Shown here: positions 49,241 through 61,422 of the stretch, one piece after another | Position numbering within the stretch: the stretch's first letter is position 1 | Layout of the letters: every line of letters begins with the position of its first letter | Assembly (NCBI RefSeq): GCF_025564085.1 | Contig: NZ_JAMGZJ010000075.1 | Location: 1-64,000, forward strand | DNA: 64,000 nucleotides | Source of the DNA: Silvania confinis | GTDB lineage: Bacteria > Pseudomonadota > Gammaproteobacteria > Enterobacterales > Enterobacteriaceae | Direction of reading: 5' to 3' | Program-made: the position numbers and the translations under genes | The notes under the pieces: model-generated | What the model was told of the DNA's origin: nothing | The model's input: the letters and a program-made list of their open reading frames with translations, nothing else | Database searches by the model: none

Positions 49241-50183
49241 CATAAGCAATACCAGCCTGCCAAAGGCGATTTTTTTGATGGGGCCAACGGCCTCGGGTAA
49301 GACTGCATTAGCCGTTGAGCTACGTAAAGTTTTGCCAGTAGAGTTGATTAGCGTTGATTCCGCCCTTATTTATCAGGGGATGGATATCGGTACGGCAAAG
49401 CCAGACGCAGAAGAATTACGCGCGGCACCGCACCGGCTGTTGGATATTCTCGATCCGGCGCAGGCGTATTCGGCGGCAGATTTCCGCCGCGATGCGCTGG
49501 CGCAGATGTCAGAGATCACAGCCGCAGGCCGCATACCTCTTCTGGTTGGCGGAACAATGCTGTATTTCAAGGCGTTACTTGAAGGGTTATCGCCATTGCC
49601 CTCGGCGGACCCGGCGGTAAGAGCAAAGATTGAGCAACAGGCGGCAGAGCAGGGATGGGGCGCGCTGCATCAGCAACTGGCCGACGTCGATCCGGTTGCA
49701 GCAGCCCGGATTCATCCAAATGATCCGCAAAGGCTTTCCCGGGCACTGGAAGTTTTTTTCATTTCGGGTAAAACTTTAACGGAACTGACGCAAACGTCAG
49801 GAGAGGCTCTGCCGTATCAGGTGCATCAGTTCGCCATCGCCCCGGCGAGCCGTGAACTGCTCCATCAGCGAATTGAGCAGCGTTTTCATCAGATGTTGGC
49901 TTCAGGTTTTGAAGCAGAAGTGCGGGCGCTTTTTGCTCGCGGAGATTTGCATACGGATATGCCTTCCATTCGTTGTGTGGGTTATCGCCAGATGTGGTCT
50001 TACATTGACGGCGAGATTTCATATGATGAAATGGTTTATCGAGGTATTTGCGCCACGAGACAGTTGGCGAAGCGCCAGATAACCTGGTTGCGCGGTTGGG
50101 ACGGAATTCATTGGTTAGACAGTGAAAAGCCACAGCAAGCGTTCAACGAAGTTTTACAGGTTGTGGGTGATATCGCAGACTGA
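49233..50183 (+). CDS. miaA: tRNA dimethylallyltransferase MiaA
   Basis: Adds dimethylallyl to N6 of A37 in tRNAs reading UNN codons. The 316-residue protein has the P-loop [14 protein letters not shown] (about residues 17-30), [18 protein letters not shown] and [13 protein letters not shown]. Its ATG lies in the mutL stop region (ATGAGTGA). It is part of the amiB-mutL-miaA-hfq-hflXKC superoperon. Confidence 0.98.
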   Translation: MSDISNTSLPKAIFLMGPTASGKTALAVELRKVLPVELISVDSALIYQGMDIGTAKPDAEELRAAPHRLLDILDPAQAYSAADFRRDALAQMSEITAAGRIPLLVGGTMLYFKALLEGLSPLPSADPAVRAKIEQQAAEQGWGALHQQLADVDPVAAARIHPNDPQRLSRALEVFFISGKTLTELTQTSGEALPYQVHQFAIAPASRELLHQRIEQRFHQMLASGFEAEVRALFARGDLHTDMPSIRCVGYRQMWSYIDGEISYDEMVYRGICATRQLAKRQITWLRGWDGIHWLDSEKPQQAFNEVLQVVGDIAD

Positions 50184-50256
50184 ATGTGTACAATTAAGCC
50201 GTATCGTGCGCAATTTTTCAGAATCGCAAGGTTCTAAGTACAAAACAAGCATATAA

Positions 50257-50580
<324 letters not shown>

Positions 50581-50655
50581 GGTTACGGGCTGTTTATCCA
50601 CACGGGGAGCCAGGTTTCCTGCGTTCCCCGCTGATTTATTTTGAGGATTATACGC

Positions 50656-51936
50656 TTGTTTGACCGCTATGATGCCGGTGAACACGCGGTGCTGGTACAC
50701 ATCTATTTTACGCAAGACAAAAATATGGAAGACCTCCAGGAGTTTGAAGCTCTGGTCTCTTCCGCTGGCGTCGAAGCATTGCAGGTGATTACTGGTAGCC
50801 GTAAAGCACCGCACCCGAAGTATTTTGTTGGTGAAGGTAAAGCAGTAGAAATTGCGGAAGCCGTAAAAGCAACCGGTGCGTCAGTCGTGCTGTTTGATCA
50901 TGCGCTCTCTCCTGCTCAGGAACGTAACCTTGAAGCCCTTTGCGAATGTCGTGTTATCGATCGCACGGGTTTGATATTAGATATTTTTGCTCAACGTGCC
51001 CGTACCCACGAGGGGAAACTGCAGGTTGAGCTGGCGCAGTTGCGCCATCTGGCGACGCGTCTGGTGCGCGGCTGGACTCACCTTGAAAGACAGAAAGGCG
51101 GGATTGGTTTGCGCGGTCCGGGTGAAACCCAGCTCGAAACCGACCGTCGTTTACTGCGTGGCCGTATAACTCAGATCCTCTCGCGGCTTGAAAAAGTTGA
51201 GAAACAGCGTGAGCAAGGACGTCGTTCCCGACAAAAAGCGGACATCCCAACGGTGTCGCTTGTCGGTTATACCAACGCCGGTAAATCCACCCTGTTTAAC
51301 CAGATAACTGAGGCCCAGGTTTTTGCCGCAGACCAGCTGTTTGCGACCCTGGACCCGACACTGCGCCGCATTAACGTTGCGGACGTAGGCGAAACCGTGC
51401 TGGCGGATACCGTAGGGTTTATCCGTCATCTGCCGCACGATCTGGTGGCTGCATTTAAAGCCACCTTGCAGGAAACGCGTCAGGCGACGTTGCTGTTACA
51501 CATTATTGATGCCGCCGACGTACGCGTGCAGGAAAATATCGACGCAGTGAATATCGTGCTGGAAGAGATAGACGCGCACGAGATCCCAACGCTGCTGGTG
51601 ATGAACAAGATCGATATGCTGGATAACTTTGAGCCACGTATCGACAGGGATGAAGAGAACATACCGATTCGGGTCTGGCTTTCTGCCCAGACCGGTATCG
51701 GTGTACCACTGCTTTTCCAGGCTTTAACAGAACGACTTGCTGGTGAAGTGGCGCAGCACACACTGCGTCTACCGCCTCAGGAAGGCCGACTGCGCAGCCG
51801 ATTTTATCAGCTTCAGGCGATAGAAAAAGAGTGGATGGAGGATGACGGCAGCGTGGGGTTGCAAGTCCGTATGCCAATCGTTGACTGGCGTCGCCTCTGT
51901 AAACAAGAACCTGCGCTGGTCGACTACATCGTCTGA
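50656..51936 (+). CDS. hflX: Ribosome-associated GTPase HflX
   Basis: A GTPase that splits or rescues stalled 70S ribosomes, notably after heat shock. The 426-residue protein has the HflX N-domain ([19 protein letters not shown]), the Gly-rich linker [18 protein letters not shown], and a G domain with [22 protein letters not shown] and NKIDML. I chose TTG with GAGGA 8 nt upstream, which yields the E. coli length and N-terminus ([15 protein letters not shown]). Confidence 0.97.
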   Translation: MFDRYDAGEHAVLVHIYFTQDKNMEDLQEFEALVSSAGVEALQVITGSRKAPHPKYFVGEGKAVEIAEAVKATGASVVLFDHALSPAQERNLEALCECRVIDRTGLILDIFAQRARTHEGKLQVELAQLRHLATRLVRGWTHLERQKGGIGLRGPGETQLETDRRLLRGRITQILSRLEKVEKQREQGRRSRQKADIPTVSLVGYTNAGKSTLFNQITEAQVFAADQLFATLDPTLRRINVADVGETVLADTVGFIRHLPHDLVAAFKATLQETRQATLLLHIIDAADVRVQENIDAVNIVLEEIDAHEIPTLLVMNKIDMLDNFEPRIDRDEENIPIRVWLSAQTGIGVPLLFQALTERLAGEVAQHTLRLPPQEGRLRSRFYQLQAIEKEWMEDDGSVGLQVRMPIVDWRRLCKQEPALVDYIV

Positions 51937-52051
51937 CCGGAAAGGAGAGCCTGAAGGTTTTTGCCCTTTGGGATACCCGAACGCGCTATGGATGCTCCGG
52001 CATGCCTGCGAAGGACGGTATATCACCGCATAACAAATATGGAGCACATAC

Positions 52052-53311
52052 ATGGCGTGGAATCAGCCCGGTAATAATAACGGACAAGACCGCGACCCGT
52101 GGGGGAGCAGCAATAATCAAGGCGGCAACTCCGGGGGAAATGGCAACAAAGGTGGTCGCGAGCAGGGGCCACCCGATCTGGATGATATCTTCCGCAAGCT
52201 AAGTAAAAAGCTGGGCGGACTTGGCGGTGGTAGAGGCACAGGCGGCAGTTCTGGCCAGGGGCCGCGTCCTCATATTGGTGGTCGCGTGGTGGGCATTGTG
52301 GCCGCCGCAGCGGTGATCATCTGGGCTGCAAGCGGGTTTTACACCATCAAAGAAGCAGAACGCGGTGTGGTAACCCGTTTTGGCAAATTCAGCCATCTGG
52401 TTGAGCCGGGCCTGAACTGGAAACCGACCTTCGTTGATAACGTGCAGGCCGTTAACGTTGAATCGGTGCGTGAACTGGCGGCGTCCGGCGTGATGCTGAC
52501 GTCCGATGAGAACGTCGTCCGCGTTGAGATGAACGTGCAGTACCGTGTTACCGATCCGCAGCACTATCTGTTTAGCGTGACCAGCGCGGATGACAGTCTG
52601 CGTCAGGCGACCGACAGCGCGCTGCGCGGCGTGATCGGCAAATACACGATGGATCGTATTCTGACCGAAGGCCGTACCGTTATTCGTAGCGATACCCAGC
52701 GTGAGCTGGAAGAGACCATTCGCCCGTACAATATGGGTATCACCCTGCTGGACGTCAACTTCCAGGCTGCTCGTCCGCCGGAAGAGGTGAAAGCGGCGTT
52801 TGATGATGCGATTGCTGCCCGTGAAAACGAACAGCAGTACATCCGTGAAGCGGAAGCCTACATCAACGAAGTGCAGCCGCGTGCAAACGGTCAGGCACAG
52901 CGTATTCTTGAAGAAGCGCGCGCCTATAAGACCCAGACCATCCTCGAAGCTCAGGGTGAAGTGGCACGCTTTGCGAAGCTGCTTCCTGAATATAAAGCCG
53001 CACCGGAAATTACCCGTGAGCGTCTGTATATCGAGACCATGGAGAAAGTGCTGAGCCACACCCGTAAGGTGCTGGTGAATGACAGCAAAAATGGCAACCT
53101 GATGGTTCTGCCGCTGGATCAGATGCTGAAAGGCGGAAATTCGAGTGGAGCGAAGGGCGATAACAGCGGAGCAAACAATCTGTTGCGTTTGCCGCCAGCG
53201 TCGACCGGTAACGCCAGCAGCAGTTCCAGCTCTTCTTCAAACGATGGTGACATCATGGACCAACGCCGCGCCAACGCGCAGCGTAACGACAACCAGCGTC
53301 AGGGGGAATAA
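52052..53311 (+). CDS. hflK: FtsH modulator HflK
   Basis: A 419-residue inner-membrane SPFH/band-7 protein that with HflC forms a cage around the FtsH protease. It has a Gly/Asn-rich cytoplasmic N-terminus (about 1-75), one transmembrane helix (VVGIVAAAAVIIWAASGFYT), the SPFH domain (ERGVVTRFGKF), and a long periplasmic coiled coil. A Ser-rich tail ends the chain. hflC follows after 2 nt. Confidence 0.97.
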   Translation: MAWNQPGNNNGQDRDPWGSSNNQGGNSGGNGNKGGREQGPPDLDDIFRKLSKKLGGLGGGRGTGGSSGQGPRPHIGGRVVGIVAAAAVIIWAASGFYTIKEAERGVVTRFGKFSHLVEPGLNWKPTFVDNVQAVNVESVRELAASGVMLTSDENVVRVEMNVQYRVTDPQHYLFSVTSADDSLRQATDSALRGVIGKYTMDRILTEGRTVIRSDTQRELEETIRPYNMGITLLDVNFQAARPPEEVKAAFDDAIAARENEQQYIREAEAYINEVQPRANGQAQRILEEARAYKTQTILEAQGEVARFAKLLPEYKAAPEITRERLYIETMEKVLSHTRKVLVNDSKNGNLMVLPLDQMLKGGNSSGAKGDNSGANNLLRLPPASTGNASSSSSSSSNDGDIMDQRRANAQRNDNQRQGE

Positions 53312-53313
53312 CG

Positions 53314-54315
53314 ATGCGTAAGTCAGTTATAGCGATTATCATCATCGTGCTGGTCGTGCTTTATACCTCTATTTTTGTTGTCAAAGAGGGCGAGCGCGGC
53401 ATTACCCTGCGTTTTGGTAAAGTTTTGCGTGATAGCGAAAACAAGCCGCTGGTGTACGCACCGGGCCTGCACTTCAAAATCCCAATGATCGAATCGGTAA
53501 AAACGCTCGATGCCCGTATCCAGACCATGGATAACCAGGCCGACCGCTTCGTGACCAAAGAGAAGAAAGACCTGATCGTTGATTCTTACATCAAATGGCG
53601 TATCAGTGATTTCAGCCGCTACTATCTTGCTACCGGTGGCGGTGATGTTTCTCAGGCAGAAGTCCTGCTGAAACGTAAGTTCTCTGACCGTCTGCGTTCT
53701 GAAATTGGTCGCCTGGATGTCAAAGACATCGTAACCGACTCCCGCGGTCGCCTGACCCTGGAAGTTCGCGATGCGCTGAACTCCGGTTCTGCTGGCACGG
53801 AAGATGAAGTCTCTACACCAGCCGCTGATGATGCAATTGCTAAAGCCGCTGAGCGTGTTCAGACTGAAACCAACGGCAAAGTTCCGGTGATCAACCCGAA
53901 CAGTATGGCGGCCTTAGGTATTGAAGTGGTTGATGTGCGTATCAAGCAGATTAACCTGCCAACCGAAGTGTCCGAAGCGATCTACAACCGTATGCGCGCC
54001 GAGCGTGAAGCGGTAGCCCGTCGCCATCGTTCACAGGGTCAGGAAGAAGCTGAGAAACTGCGCGCGACGGCGGACTATGAAGTCACCAAAACGCTGGCAG
54101 AATCTGAGCGTGAGGGTCGTATCCAGCGTGGTGAAGGCGATGCAGAAGCGGCGAAGCTCTTCGCTGACGCATTCAGCCAGGATCCTGATTTCTACGCCTT
54201 TATTCGTAGCCTGCGTGCGTACGAAAATAGCTTCCAGAGCAATCAGGATGTGATGGTCTTGAGCCCGGATAGCGACTTCTTCCGCTACATGAAATCACCG
54301 GCCGTTACGCGTTAA
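53314..54315 (+). CDS. hflC: FtsH modulator HflC
   Basis: The 333-residue partner of HflK, with an N-terminal transmembrane helix (SVIAIIIIVLVVLYTSIFVV) and SPFH domain (EGERGITLRFGKVLRDSENK) followed by a periplasmic helical region. It closes the superoperon and is followed by a strong terminator. In E. coli yjeT comes next; here that gene is absent. Confidence 0.97.
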   Translation: MRKSVIAIIIIVLVVLYTSIFVVKEGERGITLRFGKVLRDSENKPLVYAPGLHFKIPMIESVKTLDARIQTMDNQADRFVTKEKKDLIVDSYIKWRISDFSRYYLATGGGDVSQAEVLLKRKFSDRLRSEIGRLDVKDIVTDSRGRLTLEVRDALNSGSAGTEDEVSTPAADDAIAKAAERVQTETNGKVPVINPNSMAALGIEVVDVRIKQINLPTEVSEAIYNRMRAEREAVARRHRSQGQEEAEKLRATADYEVTKTLAESEREGRIQRGEGDAEAAKLFADAFSQDPDFYAFIRSLRAYENSFQSNQDVMVLSPDSDFFRYMKSPAVTR

Positions 54316-54334
54316 TACGCGGTCTGGAATCAAT

Positions 54335-54365
54335 AATGGCACCTCACTGAGGTGCCATTTTTTTT
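54335..54365 (+). terminator. hfl operon terminator
   Basis: AATGGCACCTCA and TGAGGTGCCATT form a 12-bp stem around one unpaired base (practically a tight loop) followed by TTTTTTTT. It ends 18 nt before the stop of the convergent orphan peptide gene. Confidence 0.93.
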
Positions 54366-54382
54366 AAACATGAATGGCTGAC

Positions 54383-54673
54383 TTAGTTGCCCAGCAGTTT
54401 ATTAATAAAACCACCAAACATCGGTATGCTTGCCAATGAGCCTTCAATCGTAAAACCAATTACGGTGCCAATCATATTACCCACCTGAGAACCCAGGTTT
54501 GGCGCGATAGATTCAAGATTGATGGTACCGATTATCGGTAAATCAATCGTCAGCAAATTGCTGCTCAGAGTCCAGGCTGACGCGCCCATAGAACTGCCCA
54601 GAGAGGCCAAACCATCCTGCAGCCAACCCGCACCGTTTACGGATTCCATTTCAAATGCAGTTAATTCTTTCAT
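54383..54673 (-). CDS. Orphan double-glycine-leader peptide precursor
   Basis: A 96-residue peptide whose first 15 residues, MKELTAFEMESVNGA, match the leader of the precursor near 20.9 kb at 11 of 16 positions when the following Gly is included. Cleavage before Gly16 would leave about 81 residues, hydrophobic and Gly/Ser/Ile-rich, without Cys and unrelated to the other mature sequence. AGGA lies 8 nt before the ATG; an upstream open extension of 20 codons would bury the leader and is rejected. No exporter, adaptor or immunity gene is adjacent. It sits alone on the minus strand between hflC and purA where E. coli has yjeT. Processing by the C39 exporter of this window is inferred; the function is unknown. 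Confidence 0.8.
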   Translation of the reverse strand: MKELTAFEMESVNGAGWLQDGLASLGSSMGASAWTLSSNLLTIDLPIIGTINLESIAPNLGSQVGNMIGTVIGFTIEGSLASIPMFGGFINKLLGN

Positions 54674-56329
<1,656 letters not shown>

Positions 56330-56340
56330 TGATGGTTTTG

Positions 56341-56364
56341 CCCGGCGGCGCTTCGCCTGCCGGG
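56341..56364 (+). repeat. REP-type hairpin after purA
   Basis: CCCGGCGGCG, CTT, then CGCCTGCCGGG form a GC-rich hairpin with one bulged T, 11 nt after the purA stop. This is the standard half-REP form of enterobacteria and probably serves as a transcript end. Confidence 0.75.
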
Positions 56365-56531
56365 TCAACAAACGCATTACAGGCCGGATATGCCACGCAC
56401 ATTCGGCTTTTTACCTCCTCATTTCATCCCTTCAGTTCAAATAAATTCGCCGTTAACTATCTGGCTGGTTTATCATCAGTAGTGAATATCTCCGCGGATA
56501 TGCCGCGTTTTACCCTTTTCCTGAGGTTGAT

Positions 56532-56957
56532 GTGCAGTTAACAAGTTTCACCGATTACGGATTACGAGCGTTGATTTACATGGCGTCGTTACCCGATGGA
56601 CGAATGACCAGTATCTCTGAGGTGACAGAGGTGTACGGTGTTTCCCGTAATCATATGGTCAAAATAATCAACCAACTTAGCCGTGCCGGATACGTGACAG
56701 CCATCCGCGGGAAAAACGGCGGTATTCGCCTCGGTAAACCGGCGCAGAGTATTCGCGTTGGGGATGTGGTACGCGATCTGGAACCGTTGACGCTGGTGAA
56801 TTGCAGCAGCGACTTCTGCCACATTACCCCCGCCTGTCGTCTGAAGCAGGCACTTTCTAAGGCCGTGCTCGGTTTTCTCAAGGAACTGGATAACTACACG
56901 CTGGCCGATTTGGTTGAAGAGAATCAACCGCTTTATAAATTATTGCTGGTGGAATGA
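56532..56957 (+). CDS. nsrR: Nitric-oxide-sensing repressor NsrR
   Basis: An Rrf2-family repressor of 141 residues with an Fe-S cluster that reacts with nitric oxide; it controls hmp, ytfE and related genes. The N-terminal winged helix is [16 protein letters not shown] through [15 protein letters not shown]. Cluster ligands Cys91, Cys96 and Cys102 lie in [14 protein letters not shown]. It starts with GTG after TGAGG. rnr follows by 38 nt in the same direction. Confidence 0.97.
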   Translation: MQLTSFTDYGLRALIYMASLPDGRMTSISEVTEVYGVSRNHMVKIINQLSRAGYVTAIRGKNGGIRLGKPAQSIRVGDVVRDLEPLTLVNCSSDFCHITPACRLKQALSKAVLGFLKELDNYTLADLVEENQPLYKLLLVE

Positions 56958-56995
56958 AGCAAATTTCCACTGGAGCTGACAACGGAGGAACCGCT

Positions 56996-59461
56996 ATGTC
57001 ACAAGATCCTTTCCTGGAACGCGAAGCCGAAAAATACGCAAACCCTATCCCAAGCCGTGAGTTCATCCTCGATCACTTATCAAAACGTGAAAAACCCGCC
57101 AATCGTGATGAACTCGCCGTTGAACTGAATATTGAAGGCGAAGAGCAAATCGAAGGCCTTCGCCGTCGCCTGCGCGCGATGGAGCGCGACGGACAGTTAG
57201 TCTTTACCCGCCGCCAGTGCTACGCGCTGCCAGAACGTCTCGATCTGCTGAAAGGCATGGTTATCGGCCACCGTGATGGCTTCGGTTTCCTGCGCGTCGA
57301 AGGCCGCAAAGACGACCTGTATCTCTCGTCTGAACAGATGAAGATGTGCATTCACGGTGACCAGATCCTGGCCCAGCCGCTGGGTGCCGATCGTAAAGGC
57401 CGTCGTGAGGCGCGTGTTGTGCGCGTGCTGGTGCCAAAAACCAGCCAGATTGTCGGCCGCTACTTCACCGATGCCGGTGTTGGCTTTGTGGTGCCGGACG
57501 ATAGCCGACTGAGCTTTGACATCCTGATCCCACCGGAAGAGGTGATGGGCGCGCGGATGGGCTTTGTCGTCGTCGTTGAGCTCAGCCAGCGTCCAACCCG
57601 CCGCACCAAAGCGGTCGGGAAAATCGTCGAAGTACTGGGCGATAATATGGGTACCAGTATGGCCGTTGATATGGCGCTGCGCACCCATGAAATCCCGTAC
57701 GTCTGGCCAAAAGAGGTTGAAGAGCAGATTGCAGGGCTGAAAGAACAGGTGCCGGAATCGGCAAAAGTTGGCCGTGTTGATCTGCGTGACCTGCCGCTGG
57801 TCACCATTGATGGCGAAGATGCCCGCGACTTTGATGACGCGGTGTACTGCGAGAAAAAACGCGGCGGTGGCTGGCGCCTGTGGGTTGCCATTGCGGATGT
57901 GAGCTATTACGTGCGTACCCACACCCCGCTGGACGGTGAAGCGCGTAACCGTGGTACCTCGGTGTACTTCCCGTCGCAGGTCGTACCGATGCTGCCGGAA
58001 GTGCTCTCCAACGGCCTGTGCTCGCTGAACCCGCAGGTTGATCGTCTGTGTATGGTCTGTGAAATGACCATCTCCACCAAAGGGCGCTTAACCGGCTACA
58101 AATTCTATGAAGCGGTGATGAGTTCACATGCTCGCCTGACCTACACCAAAGTGTGGCATATGCTGCAGGGTGACCAGGAGCTGCGCGAACAGTATGCGCC
58201 GCTGGTGAAGCACGTCGAAGAGCTGCATAACCTCTATAAGGTGCTGGATCAAGCGCGCGAAGAGCGCGGCGGTATCTCATTTGAGAGTGAAGAAGCTAAG
58301 TTCATCTTCAACGCCGAGCGCCGCATCGAGCGTATCGAGCAGACGCAGCGTAACGATGCGCATAAGCTGATTGAAGAGTGCATGATCCTGGCGAACATCT
58401 CCGCCGCGCGTTTCGTTGAAAAAGCGAAAGAGCCGGCGCTGTTCCGTATTCATGATAAGCCGACCACCGAAGCCATCACCGCCTTCCGCACCGTACTGGC
58501 CGAGTTGGGCCTGGAGCTGCCGGGCGGCAACAAGCCGGAACCGCGTGACTACGCAGAACTGCTGGAATCCATTGGCGATCGTCCTGATGCAGAAATGCTG
58601 CAGACCATGCTGCTGCGCTCCATGAAGCAGGCGATTTACGATCCCGAGAACCGCGGTCACTTTGGTCTGGCGTTGCAGTCATATGCCCACTTTACCTCAC
58701 CGATCCGTCGTTACCCGGACCTCTCCCTGCACCGTGCGATCAAGTATCTGCTGGCGCAGGAGCAGGGCCTGAAGGGCAACACCACCGAAACCGGTGGCTA
58801 CCACTATTCGATGGAAGAGATGCTGCAGCTGGGCCAGCACTGTTCGATGGCCGAGCGCCGCGCGGATGAAGCGACGCGTGATGTCTCTGACTGGCTGAAG
58901 TGTGACTTCATGTTGGATCAGGTTGGCAACGTGTTTAAAGGTGTCATCGCCAGCGTCACCGGCTTTGGCTTCTTTGTTCGCCTTGATGAACTGTTTATCG
59001 ATGGTCTGGTTCATGTTTCCTCGCTCGACAACGACTACTACCGCTACGATCAGGTTGGGCAACGTCTCACCGGCGAATCCAGCGGCCAGACTTACCGTCT
59101 GGGTGACCGCGTGGAAGTGAAGGTCGAAGCGGTGAACATGGACGAGCGCAAAATTGATTTCAGCCTGATCTCCAGTGAGCGTGCGCCACGCAACGTGGGT
59201 AAAACCGCGCGTGATAATGCGAAGAAAGGCGCGGCGGGCAAACCGGGTAAACGTCGTCAGACGGGTAAGAAGGTGAACTTCGAGCCGGACAGCGCTTTCC
59301 GCAGTGATAATGGCAAGCCAAAATCACCGAAACCGCCTAAAGCGAAGAAAGATCAAGGTGCGAAGAAAGAGCCAGCCGCGAAAAAACCGTCGGCAAAGAC
59401 TCAAAAAATCGCCGCCGCAACCAAAGCGAAACGAGCCGCGAAAAAGAAAACTGCGGAATAA
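56996..59461 (+). CDS. rnr: Ribonuclease R
   Basis: A 3'-5' exoribonuclease of 821 residues that degrades structured RNA. It has an N-terminal helix-turn-helix and two cold-shock domains, the RNB catalytic domain with [15 protein letters not shown] (metal-binding Asp residues), an S1 domain ([20 protein letters not shown]), and a Lys/Ala-rich basic tail slightly longer than in E. coli (813). GGAGGAA precedes the ATG; an upstream extension of 14 codons is not used. In E. coli rlmB follows; here an accessory operon intervenes. Confidence 0.97.
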   Translation: MSQDPFLEREAEKYANPIPSREFILDHLSKREKPANRDELAVELNIEGEEQIEGLRRRLRAMERDGQLVFTRRQCYALPERLDLLKGMVIGHRDGFGFLRVEGRKDDLYLSSEQMKMCIHGDQILAQPLGADRKGRREARVVRVLVPKTSQIVGRYFTDAGVGFVVPDDSRLSFDILIPPEEVMGARMGFVVVVELSQRPTRRTKAVGKIVEVLGDNMGTSMAVDMALRTHEIPYVWPKEVEEQIAGLKEQVPESAKVGRVDLRDLPLVTIDGEDARDFDDAVYCEKKRGGGWRLWVAIADVSYYVRTHTPLDGEARNRGTSVYFPSQVVPMLPEVLSNGLCSLNPQVDRLCMVCEMTISTKGRLTGYKFYEAVMSSHARLTYTKVWHMLQGDQELREQYAPLVKHVEELHNLYKVLDQAREERGGISFESEEAKFIFNAERRIERIEQTQRNDAHKLIEECMILANISAARFVEKAKEPALFRIHDKPTTEAITAFRTVLAELGLELPGGNKPEPRDYAELLESIGDRPDAEMLQTMLLRSMKQAIYDPENRGHFGLALQSYAHFTSPIRRYPDLSLHRAIKYLLAQEQGLKGNTTETGGYHYSMEEMLQLGQHCSMAERRADEATRDVSDWLKCDFMLDQVGNVFKGVIASVTGFGFFVRLDELFIDGLVHVSSLDNDYYRYDQVGQRLTGESSGQTYRLGDRVEVKVEAVNMDERKIDFSLISSERAPRNVGKTARDNAKKGAAGKPGKRRQTGKKVNFEPDSAFRSDNGKPKSPKPPKAKKDQGAKKEPAAKKPSAKTQKIAAATKAKRAAKKKTAE

Positions 59462-59474
59462 TGTTTCCCCTCTG

Positions 59475-59508
59475 ACCCCTTCCTGCCGGAAGGGGTTATT
59501 CTTTTTAG
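59475..59508 (+). terminator. rnr terminator
   Basis: ACCCCTTCC and GGAAGGGGT pair around TGCC, followed by TATTCTTTTT. It cleanly separates the nsrR-rnr unit from the accessory operon. Confidence 0.92.
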
Positions 59509-59678
59509 CCGTAAGTCATTCCAGAACAGAATAGATAATTCGTCACCTGCCTGATATTTCCTGCTTAGTTATTTTCCTGCAAACGTTATTAATTAATTTT
59601 GATTAGTCATCTCATCACGATGTGTATAGTGAATTTACGGTTTAAATAAATTCATTACCTGCTTTGCAAGGAGCATAT

Positions 59679-60683
59679 ATGCATCTGGCTCGTTTCCCTC
59701 GCGTCTCTCTCGGTCATTTCCCGACGCCACTTGAACCCCTGGAAAATATATCCCGTCTGTTAGGTGGGCCGAAAATATGGATTAAACGAGACGACGCAAC
59801 CGGTCTGGCAACCGGGGGAAATAAAACCCGTAAACTCGAATTCCTGCTGGCGGATGCGCTGGCAAAAAAGGCGGATGTGATTATTACCCAGGGCGCAACG
59901 CAGTCAAACCACGTGCGCCAGACCATCGCCGGTGCCGCCCGTCTGGGGCTGCAGGCCAAAGCCCTGCTCGAAAAACGGGTGAGTGACTTTGGTGACGATT
60001 ATCAGCATTCGGGCAACGTCCTGCTCGATAAAGTGCTGGGCGGTGAAATCGTGGCCCATCTTCCCGCCGGAACCGATATGCAGCAGGCGATGGAAGAGTA
60101 CGCGGCAACCCTGCGCGAGCAGGGCCACAACCCGTATGTGATCCCCGGCGGTGGCTCCAACCCCATCGGTGCGCTGGGCTACGTGGCCTGTGCCGAAGAG
60201 TTGCTGTATCAGTCGTCCGAACGTCGCCTGCGCATCGACCACGTGGTTCACGCCACGGGCAGTACCGGGACGCAGGCGGGATTAGTGGCGGGCTTTACCG
60301 CCACCAACAGCCACGTGCCGGTGCTGGGCATTAGCGTGCGGGCACCGAAGGCGAAGCAGGAAGAGAACGTCTGGAATCTGGCCTCCCGCACGCTCGATTT
60401 ACTCGGTGTGCCGGGTGAGCTGTCCCGCTACGCGGTGGTGGCAAACAGCGATTACGTGGGCGATGGCTACGGATTACCCACCGAAGGTACGCTTGAAGCG
60501 CTGTCGCTGCTGGCCCGCCACGAGGGCATTCTGCTCGACCCGGTCTATTCCGCAAAAGGCATGGCGGGGCTAATCGACCTGATTCGAAAAGGCCATTTCC
60601 GTCAGGATGAGAACGTGGTCTTTATCCATACCGGCGGCGCGGCCGGGCTTTTTGGCTACCGTCAGGTGCTGGAACATGTCTGA
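59679..60683 (+). CDS. PLP lyase of the D-cysteine desulfhydrase / cysteate sulfo-lyase family
   Basis: A 334-residue cytoplasmic PLP enzyme of the ACC-deaminase/DcyD fold. The PLP lysine is Lys49 in [27 protein letters not shown] and [12 protein letters not shown] are the phosphate- and substrate-site loops. The N-terminus [19 protein letters not shown] looks closer to CuyA-type cysteate sulfo-lyases than to E. coli DcyD, as far as I recall these sequences. AAGGAG precedes the ATG. It heads an operon with a racemase-family gene and a sulfonate-type ABC importer and no TauD/SsuD oxygenase, which fits direct sulfite release from an imported sulfonated amino acid. D-cysteine as substrate remains possible. 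Confidence 0.85.
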   Translation: MHLARFPRVSLGHFPTPLEPLENISRLLGGPKIWIKRDDATGLATGGNKTRKLEFLLADALAKKADVIITQGATQSNHVRQTIAGAARLGLQAKALLEKRVSDFGDDYQHSGNVLLDKVLGGEIVAHLPAGTDMQQAMEEYAATLREQGHNPYVIPGGGSNPIGALGYVACAEELLYQSSERRLRIDHVVHATGSTGTQAGLVAGFTATNSHVPVLGISVRAPKAKQEENVWNLASRTLDLLGVPGELSRYAVVANSDYVGDGYGLPTEGTLEALSLLARHEGILLDPVYSAKGMAGLIDLIRKGHFRQDENVVFIHTGGAAGLFGYRQVLEHV

Positions 60684-61383
60684 GCCGTTTTTGCTTGGGG
60701 TGCTGGGTGGGATGGGGCCGCTGGCGACGCTGGATTTTCAGCGCCGGCTGTTTGACGCCACCCCCGCCCAGCGCGATCAGCAGCAACTCCCTTCTGTGGT
60801 CTGGAACGTGCCGCAAATTGCGGACCGGCAGCAGGCGCTGGCGGGCACAGGCCCTTCACCGCTCCCGCAGTTAATTCAGGGGATTACCCGCCTTAACCAG
60901 GCCGGGGCGAGCCATATCGCCATTCCGTGCAACACCGCGCATCACTGGTACGACGCGCTGAGCGAGGCCAGTGAGGCACCCATTTTGCACATCGTGGATG
61001 CCACCCTTGCCGTGCTGAATCAGGAGGCGGTCAAGCCGCAGCGGGTGGGCATTATCGCCACTCACGGCACGCTTGCTGCAGGCTGGTATCAGCAAAAACT
61101 GGCTGCTCAGGACATCGAGATTATTGAGCCGACCGCGCAGGAGCTGGCGGAGTGGTTTGTGCCGGGCTGCTATGCGGTAAAGCGCGGGGCGCTGGAGGAA
61201 GGGGGCGCGCTGCTGGTCAGGCAGGCGCAGGCGCTGTTTGCCCGGGGAGCGCAGAAGCTGATTCTGGCCTGTACCGAAGTTCCGATTGCGCTCCAGGCGG
61301 CTAACGCACCGTTTTTACCCTTAACGTTCGATCCGGCCCAGGCGCTGGCGCAGCGATGTTCGCAATTATGGCAAGGCCATTAA
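60676..61383 (+). CDS. Aspartate/glutamate racemase family protein
   Basis: A 235-residue PLP-independent racemase-fold protein. The two catalytic cysteines are visible as Cys85 in [15 protein letters not shown] and Cys199 in ILACTEVPI, with the N-terminal [13 protein letters not shown]. Its ATG overlaps the lyase stop (ATGTCTGA), so the two are made together. In this context it may interconvert D and L forms of the amino acid that the lyase attacks, such as cysteate or cysteine. That substrate is inferred only from the neighbours. Confidence 0.85.
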   Translation: MSEPFLLGVLGGMGPLATLDFQRRLFDATPAQRDQQQLPSVVWNVPQIADRQQALAGTGPSPLPQLIQGITRLNQAGASHIAIPCNTAHHWYDALSEASEAPILHIVDATLAVLNQEAVKPQRVGIIATHGTLAAGWYQQKLAAQDIEIIEPTAQELAEWFVPGCYAVKRGALEEGGALLVRQAQALFARGAQKLILACTEVPIALQAANAPFLPLTFDPAQALAQRCSQLWQGH

Positions 61384-61422
61384 ACACCACAATTAAATCT
61401 TATTTTTAACGGGATAAATAAA

